Source: an uncultured Roseateles sp.
GTDB taxonomy: Bacteria > Pseudomonadota > Gammaproteobacteria > Burkholderiales > Burkholderiaceae_C
NCBI RefSeq assembly: GCF_945956965.1
Contig: NZ_CAMFJS010000001.1
Span: forward strand, 1-64,000
DNA: 64,000 nucleotides
Direction: 5' to 3'
Below the pieces are notes generated by a model. The model was not told the DNA's origin. It made no database searches and was given only the letters and a program-made list of their open reading frames with translations. This document shows positions 49,617 to 60,932 of the stretch, piece by piece (within the stretch, counting starts at the first letter, position 1; the number at the start of each line of letters is the position of its first letter). Both the position numbers and the translations under genes were made by a program.

Positions 49617-52600
49617 ATGCGTCTGAACTCGATCAAGCTCTCGGGCTTTAAGTCCTTTGCCGATCCGACCGTGTTCCAGTTGCCTGGGCAATTGGTGGGC
49701 GTGGTAGGCCCCAACGGCTGCGGCAAATCCAACATCATGGATGCGGTGCGTTGGGTCTTGGGCGAGAGCAAGGCCTCGGAGTTGCGCGGCGAGTCCATGC
49801 AGGACGTGATCTTCAACGGCTCGGGCAATCGCAAACCGGCCAGCCGCGCCAGCGTGGAATTGGTGTTCGCCAACGAAGACGGCCGCGCTGGCGGGCAGTG
49901 GAACCAGTTCGCTGAAATCGCCGTCAAGCGTTTGCTGACCCGCGACGGCACCAGCAGCTACTTCATCAACAACCAGCCGGTGCGCCGCCGCGATGTGCAG
50001 GATGTGTTCCTGGGCACAGGCCTGGGGCCGCGCGCCTACGCCATCATCGGCCAGGGCACCATCAGCCGCATCATCGAGAGCAAGCCCGAAGAGATGCGCA
50101 TGTTCTTGGAGGAAGCCGCCGGCGTCTCCAAGTACAAAGAGCGCCGCCGCGAGACCGAGAACCGACTCAAGGACACGCGCGAAAACCTCACCCGCGTGGA
50201 TGACATCCTGCGCGAGCTGAACAACAACCTCGAGAAGCTGGAAAAGCAAGCCGAGGTGGCCGCCACCTACCGCAGCCTGCAAGACAGCGGCACGCTCAAG
50301 CTGCATCAGCTGTGGTTCCTCAAGCATCGCGACGCTACTTCCGAGCAGACGCGGGTCAAGGCCGAACACTCAGAAGCCGTCAATGCGCTGGAGTCGCGCA
50401 TGGCCGAGCTGCGCCATGTGGAGGCCGAACTCGAAGAAGTGCGCCAAGCCCATTACGCTGCTGGTGATGAGTTGCATGCCTCGCAAGGCCGCTTTGCCGA
50501 GGCGCAGCTGGAAGTCAGCCGCTTGGAAGAACGCATCCGCTATGTGGTGGAAGGCCGCCAGCGCGTCGAAGCCCGCTTGCTTGAATTGCAGACGCAGAAC
50601 GGCCAATGGCTGGAGCGCTCGCAGCAAGCGCAAGACGAGCTGGAGAACATTGCCGAGCAGATTGCCGGCGCCGAGGAACAAAGCGAGATCCTGGCCGCCC
50701 AGGCCGAAGAACAGCAGGCCAATCTGCCCAATGCGGAAGACGCGGTGCGCGCCGCGCAAGCCAAGGCCAATGAGCAGCGCAGCGCGGTGGTGCAAGTGCA
50801 GCAGCAGATCCAGGTGCTGGCCGCTGAGAGCCGCAGCATCGACGAGCAAAGCCGCCAGCTGCGTACCCGTCGTGAGCGTCTTGCAAGCGAGCGGCAAGCC
50901 CTGGTCGCCCCGGATGCCGCGCGTTTGGATGAGCTGAAGCAGCAAAGTGCTGCCGCCGATGAGAGCCGCGACGTGGCCGATGCGCGCTTGCAGGAATTGC
51001 AAGAGCAGGTGCCCGCGCTCGACGAAGCGCGCCGCCAGGCCCAGCAGGACGCCAATGCCCAGCAGGGCCGGCAAGGTGATTTGTCGGCCCGCCTAGATGC
51101 TTTGCGTGCGCTGCAGGAAAAAGTGCAGACCGAAGGCAAGCTCAAGCCTTGGCTGGCCAAGCATGGGCTGGACGGCCTTCCCGGCTTGTGGACCAAGCTG
51201 CACATCGAGGCTGGCTGGGAAAACGCGCTGGAAGCGGCGCTGCGCGAGCGCCTGGGTGCGCTGGAAGTGGGCCGGCTGGAGACAGTGCGCGCCTTTGCCA
51301 GCGATGCGCCGCCGGCCCGCCTGGCTTTCTACTCGCCGCCCAATAACTTCATCGCCAACACGCATGAAACGCTGCCGCGCCTGAGCGACTTGCTGCGCTT
51401 GCAAGATGCCGGCCTGAAGGCCTTGCTGAATGATTGGCTGGAAGGCGTCTACACGGCAGCCTCGATGGACGAAGCCCTGGCCGCGCGCGCGCAGCTGACT
51501 CATGGTGAGTTGATCATGACGGCCGGCGGCCACGCGGTGAGCCAGTTTGCGGTGAGCTTTTACGCTCCCGATACCGAGCAGGCCGGCATGCTGGCCCGGG
51601 CCCAGGAAATTGAGCAGTTGGTGCTGGAGCTGCGCGCGCAAGCCCTGATCGCGGAAGACGCCAAAAGCGCCTTGGTGCGCGCCGAAGCCGCTTACACCGA
51701 AGGCTCGCAGCGGCTGTTAAACCTGCGCCGCGAGGCTGGCGAGACCCAGAGCCGTGCCCATCAGCTGCAAGTGGAGTTGTTGCGCCTGAACAGCCAAGCC
51801 GAAGCTGCCAGCAGCCGCCGCACGCAGCTCGAAGACGAGCTGTTCGAGATCGACGCGCAGAACGAGGAATTGCAAGAACGCCGCATGACCGGCGAAGCCC
51901 GCTTCGAGGAGCTCGATCTGCAACTGGCCAGCACCCAGGAGCGCCATGCTGAGCTGGACGACGGTGTGATTGCCGCCGAGCGCAAGCTGGCCGAAGCGCG
52001 CGAGCAATTGCGCGCCCTGGAGCGCCGCGCGCAGGAGGCACAGTACAGCGCCCGGGCTTTGGCCTCGCGGCGCGGTGAGTTGCAACGCTCGATCGAAACG
52101 GCGGTGCAGCAGCAGCAGACCAATGCGCAGTCGATCGAGAGCCTGCAGCGCGAGCTGGGTACGCTCAATGACGCCGCTGCTCAAGCCGGTTTGCAAGACG
52201 CTCTGGCCTTGAAGATGGAGCGTGAACACGCCCTGGCCGCTGTGCGCAGCGGCTATGACGATTTGAGCCTGCGCTTGCGCAAGGCCGATGAACAGCGCCT
52301 GACTTTTGAGCGCAGCCTGGATCCCTTGCGCGAGCGCATCACCAAGCTGCAGTTGGAAGAACAAGCGGCGCAATTGGGTGGCGCGCAATATCTTGAGCAG
52401 CTCAACGCGGCTGGGGTGGACCTGGACGAGTTGGCCAAAACCGTGGAAGCGGGCCAGGTCAAGCTCTACGGCCTGCAAGGCGAGATCGATCGCATCAACC
52501 GCGAGGTGGCGGCGCTGGGCGCGGTCAATCTGGCTGCCCTGGACGAGTTGACGGCGGCGCGCGAGCGCAAGACCTTCCTGGATTCGCAATGCGCCGATTT

Positions 52601-53132
52601 GCAATCGGCCATGAAGACGCTGGAAGACGCCATCCATAAGATCGACCTGGAAACACGCGACCTGCTGGGCGCCACTTTCGATCAGGTCAATATGCACTTT
52701 GGCCGCATGTTCCCGACGCTGTTTGGCGGCGGGCAGGCCAAGCTGGTGATGACCGGCGAAGAGATTCTGGATGCCGGCATTCAGGTGATGGCCCAGCCAC
52801 CGGGCAAGAAGAACAGCACGATTCACCTGCTCTCGGGCGGCGAGAAAGCGCTGACGGCCATCGCCTTGGTGTTCGCCATCTTCCAGCTCAATCCGGCGCC
52901 GTTTTGCTTGCTGGACGAGGTGGACGCGCCCTTGGATGACGCCAATACCGAGCGTTATGCCAAGCTGGTGGCCGAGATGAGCAGTGGCACGCAGTTCCTC
53001 TTCATCTCACATAACAAGATTGCAATGGAAATGGCTGAACAACTGATTGGGGTGACGATGCAGGAGCAGGGGGTGTCACGCATCGTGGCGGTGGACATGG
53101 ACAAGGCCCTGGCCATGGCGGAGGTGGCATGA
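49617..53132 (+). CDS. smc: Chromosome segregation protein SMC
   Basis: The protein has 1171 residues, normal for bacterial SMC. The N-terminal Walker A is GPNGCGKSN (31-39). There are two long coiled coils (about 170-495 and 660-1010) flanking a hinge (about 510-640). The C-terminal head carries the signature LLSGGEKALTA and Walker B LLDEVDAPLDD. It compacts and aligns sister chromosomes with ScpA/ScpB (not in the window). Its presence argues against MukB-type gammaproteobacteria. The stop overlaps zipA (ATGA). Confidence 0.98.
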   Translation: MRLNSIKLSGFKSFADPTVFQLPGQLVGVVGPNGCGKSNIMDAVRWVLGESKASELRGESMQDVIFNGSGNRKPASRASVELVFANEDGRAGGQWNQFAEIAVKRLLTRDGTSSYFINNQPVRRRDVQDVFLGTGLGPRAYAIIGQGTISRIIESKPEEMRMFLEEAAGVSKYKERRRETENRLKDTRENLTRVDDILRELNNNLEKLEKQAEVAATYRSLQDSGTLKLHQLWFLKHRDATSEQTRVKAEHSEAVNALESRMAELRHVEAELEEVRQAHYAAGDELHASQGRFAEAQLEVSRLEERIRYVVEGRQRVEARLLELQTQNGQWLERSQQAQDELENIAEQIAGAEEQSEILAAQAEEQQANLPNAEDAVRAAQAKANEQRSAVVQVQQQIQVLAAESRSIDEQSRQLRTRRERLASERQALVAPDAARLDELKQQSAAADESRDVADARLQELQEQVPALDEARRQAQQDANAQQGRQGDLSARLDALRALQEKVQTEGKLKPWLAKHGLDGLPGLWTKLHIEAGWENALEAALRERLGALEVGRLETVRAFASDAPPARLAFYSPPNNFIANTHETLPRLSDLLRLQDAGLKALLNDWLEGVYTAASMDEALAARAQLTHGELIMTAGGHAVSQFAVSFYAPDTEQAGMLARAQEIEQLVLELRAQALIAEDAKSALVRAEAAYTEGSQRLLNLRREAGETQSRAHQLQVELLRLNSQAEAASSRRTQLEDELFEIDAQNEELQERRMTGEARFEELDLQLASTQERHAELDDGVIAAERKLAEAREQLRALERRAQEAQYSARALASRRGELQRSIETAVQQQQTNAQSIESLQRELGTLNDAAAQAGLQDALALKMEREHALAAVRSGYDDLSLRLRKADEQRLTFERSLDPLRERITKLQLEEQAAQLGGAQYLEQLNAAGVDLDELAKTVEAGQVKLYGLQGEIDRINREVAALGAVNLAALDELTAARERKTFLDSQCADLQSAMKTLEDAIHKIDLETRDLLGATFDQVNMHFGRMFPTLFGGGQAKLVMTGEEILDAGIQVMAQPPGKKNSTIHLLSGGEKALTAIALVFAIFQLNPAPFCLLDEVDAPLDDANTERYAKLVAEMSSGTQFLFISHNKIAMEMAEQLIGVTMQEQGVSRIVAVDMDKALAMAEVA

Positions 53133-54199
53133 GCTTGACCACCATGTTGGCCATTCTGGGCGGCTTGATTCTGGCCGCCGTCGTGGCGCACGGCGCTTGG
53201 AGCGCCCGCAAGGCGGGGCCGCGCCGTGCCGAGCAGCTCGAACCTTTGATGGATGGCCAGCGGCTTGAGCCCGGCCTGAGTCCCCTCACCAGCGACAGCG
53301 CCGAGGCGCAGGCGGACGGGGCGGTTCAGAGCAGCGACGACAGCTTGCCGGTCGTGGCGCGGCCCAGCCGCAAGCCCTCGGCCCGCATCGACGCTTTGAT
53401 TGACGCCATTGCCACGTTGACGCTGGAAGCGCCGATCAGTGGCGAGATGGCCTTGTCGCATCTGCCCGGCAGCCGCCGCGCCGGCACCAAGCCCTTCCAC
53501 ATCGAAGGGCTCAATGCCGAGAGTGGCGAGTGGGAGCTGCCCATGCCGGGTCAGCGCTACGGCGAGTTCCAGGCCGGCGTGCAAATGGCTAACCGCAGCG
53601 GCGCGATGAACGAGATCGAATACTCAGAATTCGTGCAGAAGGTGCAGCACTTTGCCGATGGCGTGGGCGCTTTTGTGCAATTCCCCGACATGCTGGATGT
53701 GGTGGCCCGCGCCCGCGAGCTGGATCATTTCGCCGGCGAACATGACGCCCAGTTGGCCGTGGTACTGCGGGCCCGCAATGCCGCCTGGACCTTGGGTTAT
53801 GTGCAGCAGATGGCGCTGCGCCACGGCTTTGTGCCGGGCGCCATGCCGGGCCGCTTGGTGATGGCTTCGGCGGAGGAGGGCGCGCCGCCCATCCTGACCC
53901 TGAGCTTTGACGCCCAGGCCGCGCTGGCCGAGAACCCGCAGCAGTCCTCGCTGCGTGAGCTGGCTTTGGCGCTGGACGTGCCGCAAACGCCCGAGGCGCT
54001 GGAGCCTTTCGCTTCCTGGCAAGAGGCTGCGCGCGGCTTGGCGCGAGACATCGATGCCGACGTTTGCGACGACCGTGGGCAGATTCTCAATCTGCATGCC
54101 TTCGCTGCCATCGGGCAAGAGCTCAATACGCTCTACAAGGCCTTGGGTTCGCGTGATCTGGCCGCTGGTAGCTTGGCTGCACGGCGCATGTTCAGCTGA
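53129..54199 (+). CDS. zipA: Cell division protein ZipA
   Basis: The protein has 356 residues. An N-terminal membrane anchor (about 5-23, TTMLAILGGLILAAVVA) is followed by a charged linker and the C-terminal FtsZ-binding domain (about 215-345; VVARARELDHFAGEHDAQL, LTLSFDAQAAL). It tethers FtsZ to the membrane at the division site. It is translationally coupled to smc. In many Burkholderiales ligA follows directly; here ligA is 4.2 kb away. Confidence 0.92.
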   Translation: MSLTTMLAILGGLILAAVVAHGAWSARKAGPRRAEQLEPLMDGQRLEPGLSPLTSDSAEAQADGAVQSSDDSLPVVARPSRKPSARIDALIDAIATLTLEAPISGEMALSHLPGSRRAGTKPFHIEGLNAESGEWELPMPGQRYGEFQAGVQMANRSGAMNEIEYSEFVQKVQHFADGVGAFVQFPDMLDVVARARELDHFAGEHDAQLAVVLRARNAAWTLGYVQQMALRHGFVPGAMPGRLVMASAEEGAPPILTLSFDAQAALAENPQQSSLRELALALDVPQTPEALEPFASWQEAARGLARDIDADVCDDRGQILNLHAFAAIGQELNTLYKALGSRDLAAGSLAARRMFS

Positions 54200-54221
54200 T
54201 CGAGCGGGTGCTCGGAAGCTT

Positions 54222-54245
54222 GCTCAGCACATCACTGTGCTCAGC
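54222..54245. terminator. Hairpin at the convergent zipA/binding-protein junction
   Basis: AGCACA (54226-54231) pairs with TGTGCT (54236-54241), extended by GCT/AGC beyond a mismatch. No T-run follows. It could be a weak bidirectional terminator. Confidence 0.35.
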
Positions 54246-54735
54246 GCAGGACCAGCACTTCCTTGACGGTTTTGTCTAGCTCGCTGCGCTCGATATAGCC
54301 GATCAGGCCGGGGTTTGCCGCCACAAAGCGTTTGATGCTGGCGGCATCGCCGGATTCAATCGGCGGCTGGCCTTTGCCGGTGAAGATCATGCGAGCCCAG
54401 TAGGCCGTCATCTGCGCGCTGTCGCGGTGGGCCAGCAAGCGGTAGAAGTTGTCGCGGGTGGCGCTGCCTTCGGCTTGGTCCAGGGCTTGCAGCTTGGCGC
54501 CACTGGGCAGGGTGTTGCGCTTGCCCATGAAGATCTCGCCGGCCTGCTCCAGGCTGAGTTCGTTGACGCTGCTCTTTGTCGAAAGAATCAGCACCACCTC
54601 GGCTTGAGCAGGCGTGGGCAAGCCAAGCCAGCAGCACGCCAATGCGGCCGACAGCCATCGGCCTAGGCGCTGATGCCGCGAGGGCGGGGTGCAGGGCTGA
54701 GTTGCGGGCTGCATATTCATATCAAGCCGGCGCAT
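54241..54735 (-). CDS. PstS-like substrate-binding domain protein
   Basis: The protein has 164 residues. A long basic N-region is followed by a signal peptide core (SAALACCWLGLPTPAQA). The mature part resembles a half-size PBP-like/phosphate-binding domain: SSVNELSLEQAGEIFMGK, SATRDNFYRLL, and GLIGYIERSELD. It is too short for a full PstS. ATG 54735 shares a base with the stop of the porin gene (TGATG), suggesting coupling; ATG 54720 is an alternative start. No phosphate permease is nearby, so it may be a sensor or scavenging accessory of the porin. Confidence 0.75.
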   Translation of the reverse strand: MRRLDMNMQPATQPCTPPSRHQRLGRWLSAALACCWLGLPTPAQAEVVLILSTKSSVNELSLEQAGEIFMGKRNTLPSGAKLQALDQAEGSATRDNFYRLLAHRDSAQMTAYWARMIFTGKGQPPIESGDAASIKRFVAANPGLIGYIERSELDKTVKEVLVLR

Positions 54736-55907
54736 CAGTAGAAGAAGTCCAGACAGACGCTGAGCACATCCAGCCGCCCACCCCGCGGTGTGCCGGGCTG
54801 CACGTTTTGCAGGGTGCCATAGGAGTTGTCTGCCAGCTGTACTCGGTCCCACTGCAGCTTGAGGTCCATTTGCCGCTGGAAGTCCCAGCGCAGGCCACCG
54901 GCATAGCTGCGCTGTGCCACGGGCGGCACCCCGGTGGCGCTGCGCGGGCGCAATTCCGAGATGCTGGCAAATGGGGTGAAGCGGCCCACCCGCAGGCCGG
55001 CCAGCGCATAGGCGGCGTCACGGGTGACTTCCAAGCCCTTGGCGTCGAAATTGATGGCGCGCACCCATTCGCTGCTGATGAACCAGGGGCCAGGCTCGTA
55101 GTTGAAACCCAGTGAGTAGAACTTGCCCAGGGGCGGATTCTGGTTGTCGACATTGCGCAGCTGGAAGGCGGCGTGCAGCGTCAAGTCACCCAGCTCCACC
55201 GTGTCGAAGAGGCCGCGCACATCGTGTGAATGCACATGCTGGCCGCGTGTATTGGTGACGGTGCGCTTGCCGTAGAGGGCTGAGAGGTTGTGTTTGAAGT
55301 CGCCTGTTCTCAAGCGGTAGGCGAACTCGATGCCATCGCTTTCTCGCAGGGCCAAGAGGCGGTAGACCTCGATGGGTGGGCGGGCGGTCACATTGCTGTA
55401 GCCCACGCGCCGTGAGTCGGAAGCCATAAAGCTGGCCAAGCCAATACGGCCCAGGCGCAGGCGCAAATCGGGCCCCCAGTCATAGCTCAGATTGGCCCAG
55501 TTGATGCTGGGCCGGTAGCTGCCGTCCCATGCATATTCAGCGACGACTTGAATCACCGCCTTGAGCTCGGGGCTGAGGGTGGCGGTGAGTTGCGCGCCCA
55601 GGCGACTGTCCACATCGGGGCTGGGATTGCGGTGCCCGCCGGCGCCGAAAGGCTGCAAATTGTCAAAGGTGTAATCGGCGCGGGTCTCGCTGGAGTGCGC
55701 CAAACCCAGGGTGCCAAAGGCATTGAGCTTGATCCGGGCTTGGGCCGGGCTCGGGCTTTGTTCGCTTTCAATCGCCCCGTCTTGCTGTGCAGCAGCAGGG
55801 CCAATGGCGACTGGCCCGAGTAAGCTGAGGGCCAGGGCAAAGACCCAGCTCGATAGGTGCCTGCCGGAGGATTCGAGCGCTGCAGCGCAAGGCCTTGAAA
55901 AGTTCAT
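54735..55907 (-). CDS. Outer-membrane porin-like beta-barrel protein
   Basis: The protein has 390 residues. It has a signal peptide (about residues 1-41, ending GPAAAQ) and then a body of alternating amphipathic strands (AYALAGLRVGRFTPFASIS, MDLKLQWDRVQL) ending in an aromatic residue (LDFFY), as outer-membrane barrels do. It shares traits with porin-like proteins that pair with PstS-like proteins. The pore substrate is unknown. It is transcribed ahead of the PstS-like gene with a one-base overlap. Confidence 0.8.
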   Translation of the reverse strand: MNFSRPCAAALESSGRHLSSWVFALALSLLGPVAIGPAAAQQDGAIESEQSPSPAQARIKLNAFGTLGLAHSSETRADYTFDNLQPFGAGGHRNPSPDVDSRLGAQLTATLSPELKAVIQVVAEYAWDGSYRPSINWANLSYDWGPDLRLRLGRIGLASFMASDSRRVGYSNVTARPPIEVYRLLALRESDGIEFAYRLRTGDFKHNLSALYGKRTVTNTRGQHVHSHDVRGLFDTVELGDLTLHAAFQLRNVDNQNPPLGKFYSLGFNYEPGPWFISSEWVRAINFDAKGLEVTRDAAYALAGLRVGRFTPFASISELRPRSATGVPPVAQRSYAGGLRWDFQRQMDLKLQWDRVQLADNSYGTLQNVQPGTPRGGRLDVLSVCLDFFY

Positions 55908-55986
55908 GTGCCTTCCAGTCTGGTCCCATGCGGTGGGCGGCTAAGCCCTCGCGCCCGCACACCCTTGAGCGCTGATCTTCGCCGGC

Positions 55987-56823
55987 TCAAGGGGCGAGGT
56001 AGGCGTTGATGAAGCGGTCAATCTCCCGGCTCTTCTCCATACCGGCGATGCCCTCATTCAGCGCTTTGAGCAATTCGCCCGCATTGCTGGCTTTGCTCGA
56101 GACCGCGATGAAGAGTTGGCGCTGCGGCGCTTCGGGCAGCGCCTGAATGGCCAGGCCGCCGTCCACCAGCCTGGCGCGCAGCTTCGGATCAATCAAGTAC
56201 ATGCCGGCAATCGTTTCGCGGCTGTCGATCAGCAGATCGCAGCGCCCGAGATGCAGCTTGGTGATCAATTGCTCGTAGCTGCGCGTGGTGCCGCGGTCAA
56301 CGCTGGCTGTTGCCAGGCCAAAGGACTCGAAGCGGTAGCCGCCCAGGCCGCAGACATGGAACTTGCTCACATCCGCCATTGAATGGATGGCCAGGCCTTG
56401 CGGGTGGGCGCGGCGCGAGTAGGCGTAGATGGTGTGGGTGGAGAAATAGGGCCGGCTCAGCAGCAAGCCGGCGCTGTGTGCTTCCTCTTGGCCGGCGTTG
56501 AGGGCGATCTGAATGCGGCCTTCGGCCACTTCTCGCAAGCAGCGTGCCCAGGGCAGCAATTGCACATCCAACTGCCAGCCCTGCTTGCGCGCAATGGCCT
56601 GTAGCAAATCAACACTGGCCCCGGTGACTTCCGCGCTGGCTTGGCCATTGATGCGCTGCGCGAAGGTGAAGGGCGGCATCTCCGCCCGGTCGGCGCAGAC
56701 CAGCACGGTGTGCGCCCGGGCGCTGCAGGCCAAGACCATCATGCCCAGCCAGGCGAATGGCCGCAGCGTGGCCTTCGTGGTGATGGCGGTGTGGGTGTGC
56801 ACGTGGGCTGGGGGCGCGGTCAT
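55987..56823 (-). CDS. Extracellular solute-binding protein, family 3
   Basis: The protein has 278 residues. The N-terminus includes a His-rich stretch (HVHTHTAITT) and then a signal peptide core (FAWLGMMVLACSARA). The mature domain has family 3 layout: SVDLLQAIARKQGWQLDVQLLPW, GRIQIALNAGQ, GRCDLLIDSRETIAGMYL. No permease or ATPase is adjacent, so it may be an orphan sensor-type binding protein. ATG 56823 is the first start next to the signal; the long upstream frame is not conserved. Confidence 0.75.
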   Translation of the reverse strand: MTAPPAHVHTHTAITTKATLRPFAWLGMMVLACSARAHTVLVCADRAEMPPFTFAQRINGQASAEVTGASVDLLQAIARKQGWQLDVQLLPWARCLREVAEGRIQIALNAGQEEAHSAGLLLSRPYFSTHTIYAYSRRAHPQGLAIHSMADVSKFHVCGLGGYRFESFGLATASVDRGTTRSYEQLITKLHLGRCDLLIDSRETIAGMYLIDPKLRARLVDGGLAIQALPEAPQRQLFIAVSSKASNAGELLKALNEGIAGMEKSREIDRFINAYLAP

Positions 56824-57012
56824 GGCAAGTGTGATGATAGGGCGTTGCCCGGTGGCCTCCTGCAGCACGGCGCTGAGCCGGGGCGAAATACGGCAAGGGC
56901 ATGTGTTTAGGCGTGTCGCCGGCTTGCGACGCGCACACAGCGCCGAGCTTCTGGGTCCTCGGCCCGCCGGGCGCTCGCTACACTCATGGCTGGAACTATT
57001 GGAGGGAGCCAC

Positions 57013-58329
57013 TTGAGCCTCAGTTTTCTGTTCATCGCCTTGCTGATCGCTGGCAGCGCCTTTTTTTCAATGGCGGAGTTGTCGGTGGCGGCTTCACGTC
57101 GACTCAAGCTGCGCCAATTGGCCGACGAGGGCGATGCGCGTGCAGAGCGGGTGTTGGAAGTGCAGGCTCAGCCAGGTCACTATTTCACCGTGGTTCAGAT
57201 GGGCGTGAACACGGTGGCCATTCTGGGCGGCATTGTGGGTGAGGGGGCTTTGACGCCGCACTTCGCGGCCGCCCTGCAATTGCTGCTGGACGCAGATCAA
57301 GCGCAGAGCTTGGGCTTTGGTCTGTCCTTCATCAGCATCACTGCGCTTTTCATCGTCTTGGCCGATTTGGTGCCTAAGCGTCTGGCGATGAATGAGCCTG
57401 AACGCGTGGCGCTCGCTTTGATTGGCCCGATGCTGCTGTTATGCACGCTGCTCAAGCCCTTGTCTTGGGCCTTCAGCCAGCTCAGCGAGGTCTTGATTCG
57501 TGTCTTGGGTCTGCCGGCTGCGCGTGATGACAGCATCACCCATGCTGACATCTTGGCCTTGGCCGAGGCCGGGAATCTGGCCGGTGTGGTGGCGGATGCT
57601 GAGCAGCAGATGATAGAGAACGTGTTTGAGCTGGATACGCGCCGAGTCGAAAGCGCCATGACCACCCGTGAGCATGTGGTGTTCTTCTCGCTGGATGACG
57701 ATGACACCTTGATCCGCAATCGCATTGCCGAAGCGCCTCATTCCACCTATCTGGTCTGCGAGGGGGAGATCGATCAGGTGGTGGGTTATGTCGACTCCAC
57801 CGATCTGTTCCAGCGCGTGCTGCGTGAGGAAACCATCAATTTGCGCAGCAGCCAGTCGGCCGGCTTGTTGAAGAAGGTTTTGATCATTCCGGACCGGCTG
57901 ACTTTGTCTGAAGCATTGAGTGAATTCCGGCAAGCGCATGAAGACTTTGCGGTGATCGTCAACGAGTACAGCTTGGTGGTGGGCATCATCACCCTGAACG
58001 ATGTGATGAGCACAGTGATGGGCAATTTGGTGGCCTCCCATGATGAGGAGCAGCAAATCGTGCGCCGTGAAGATGGCTCCTTCCTCGCTGACGGCATCAC
58101 GCCTATTCCGGAAGTCCAGCGTGCTTTGGAGCTAGAGGCTTGGCCCCATGCCGGCCAGTACGACACGCTGGCAGGCTTCCTGATGGTGATGTTGCGCCGC
58201 ATCCCCAAACGCACCGATCAGGTGGTGTGGGAAGGCTGGCGTTTTGAAGTGGTGGACGTGGACAGTCACCGCGTGGATCAGGTGATGATTGCGCGCGTGC
58301 CCGTGAAAGACGATGGCGCGGGCAGTTGA
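57013..58329 (+). CDS. CNNM/CorC-HlyC family membrane protein (YtfL-like)
   Basis: The protein has about 438 residues. A DUF21/CNNM membrane domain (three to four helices, about 1-180; SAFFSMAELSVAASRRLKL) is followed by a CBS pair (about 190-330, MTTREHVVFFSLDD, and FAVIVNEYSLVVGIITLNDV) and a CorC_HlyC domain at the C-terminus. These proteins are implicated in Mg/Co efflux or pH and polyamine tolerance; the name hemolysin is historical. TTG 57013 is preferred because GGAGGG lies 6 bases upstream; ATG 56986 would add nine unconserved residues. Confidence 0.9.
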   Translation: MSLSFLFIALLIAGSAFFSMAELSVAASRRLKLRQLADEGDARAERVLEVQAQPGHYFTVVQMGVNTVAILGGIVGEGALTPHFAAALQLLLDADQAQSLGFGLSFISITALFIVLADLVPKRLAMNEPERVALALIGPMLLLCTLLKPLSWAFSQLSEVLIRVLGLPAARDDSITHADILALAEAGNLAGVVADAEQQMIENVFELDTRRVESAMTTREHVVFFSLDDDDTLIRNRIAEAPHSTYLVCEGEIDQVVGYVDSTDLFQRVLREETINLRSSQSAGLLKKVLIIPDRLTLSEALSEFRQAHEDFAVIVNEYSLVVGIITLNDVMSTVMGNLVASHDEEQQIVRREDGSFLADGITPIPEVQRALELEAWPHAGQYDTLAGFLMVMLRRIPKRTDQVVWEGWRFEVVDVDSHRVDQVMIARVPVKDDGAGS

Positions 58330-58425
58330 GGCCGCAGTCCTCTGACTTGAGCGTCCGCGGGGGCTATTCCCGCCCTCGCCTCGGGTGACATCAATGGGGT
58401 TTTGGTTTGCGGCGCATCGGCTTGA

Positions 58426-60510
<2,085 letters not shown>

Positions 60511-60932
60511 GTCATTTCTAGGTCTTTTTCCCTATTCCCAATCTCAAGCTGTTTCCTTTCTGCCCATCAATTCAAGAAGCCCGGCGAGCTTGTGCAAAAC
60601 GCACGATCACGAGCAAGTTAATGCTCGTCATGGGCAATTCCTGCGCTCTACTCCCCCTCGGTCGCAAGTGCGGCCTGGCAAGAGACTCGAAAGAGTCCGC
60701 GAAGTGAGAATTTCTACTCAGCCGTCCCCTTCAAACGGGGGGCTTTCAATGGGGGCGTGTACAGGCATGATCACTTCGCAAATCCAGCCAAGTCTCAGCG
60801 CAAGATTTGGTCAGTTTTGGTTTCGTTAGGTGGCTTTAAGTGGACTGTCGGTGTTGCACTGCACAGTCGTCAAATTGACATATTTTGAAGCGCCAACGAA
60901 TCGGGTGCAGTCGGAATTCTTAGGGGAATGAC
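60511..60932 (+). promoter_or_regulatory. Structured leader/intergenic region before the XrtA sugar transferase
   Basis: This 422-bp gap holds several hairpins: ACGAGCA/TGCTCGT (60609-60628), GACTC-GAAA-GAGTC (60684-60697, a GNRA tetraloop) and a CCCC/GGGG stem (60726-60740). There is also an inverted repeat GACTGT-N14-ACAGTC (60843-60868), 65 bp before the gene. An open frame at 60590-60829 has no domain content. No known riboswitch class could be matched by eye. Sigma-54 spacing was tested around 60842-60862 and does not fit. Confidence 0.45.

Noticed and set aside
60590-60829. 79-codon open frame before the sugar transferase
   Set aside because: It runs through the hairpins, shows no codon bias typical of the neighbours and no domain.
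60840-60870. Possible sigma-54 promoter before the sugar transferase (PrsR-type control)
   Set aside because: Tested GG/GC pairs have spacings of 12 and 9, not 10.
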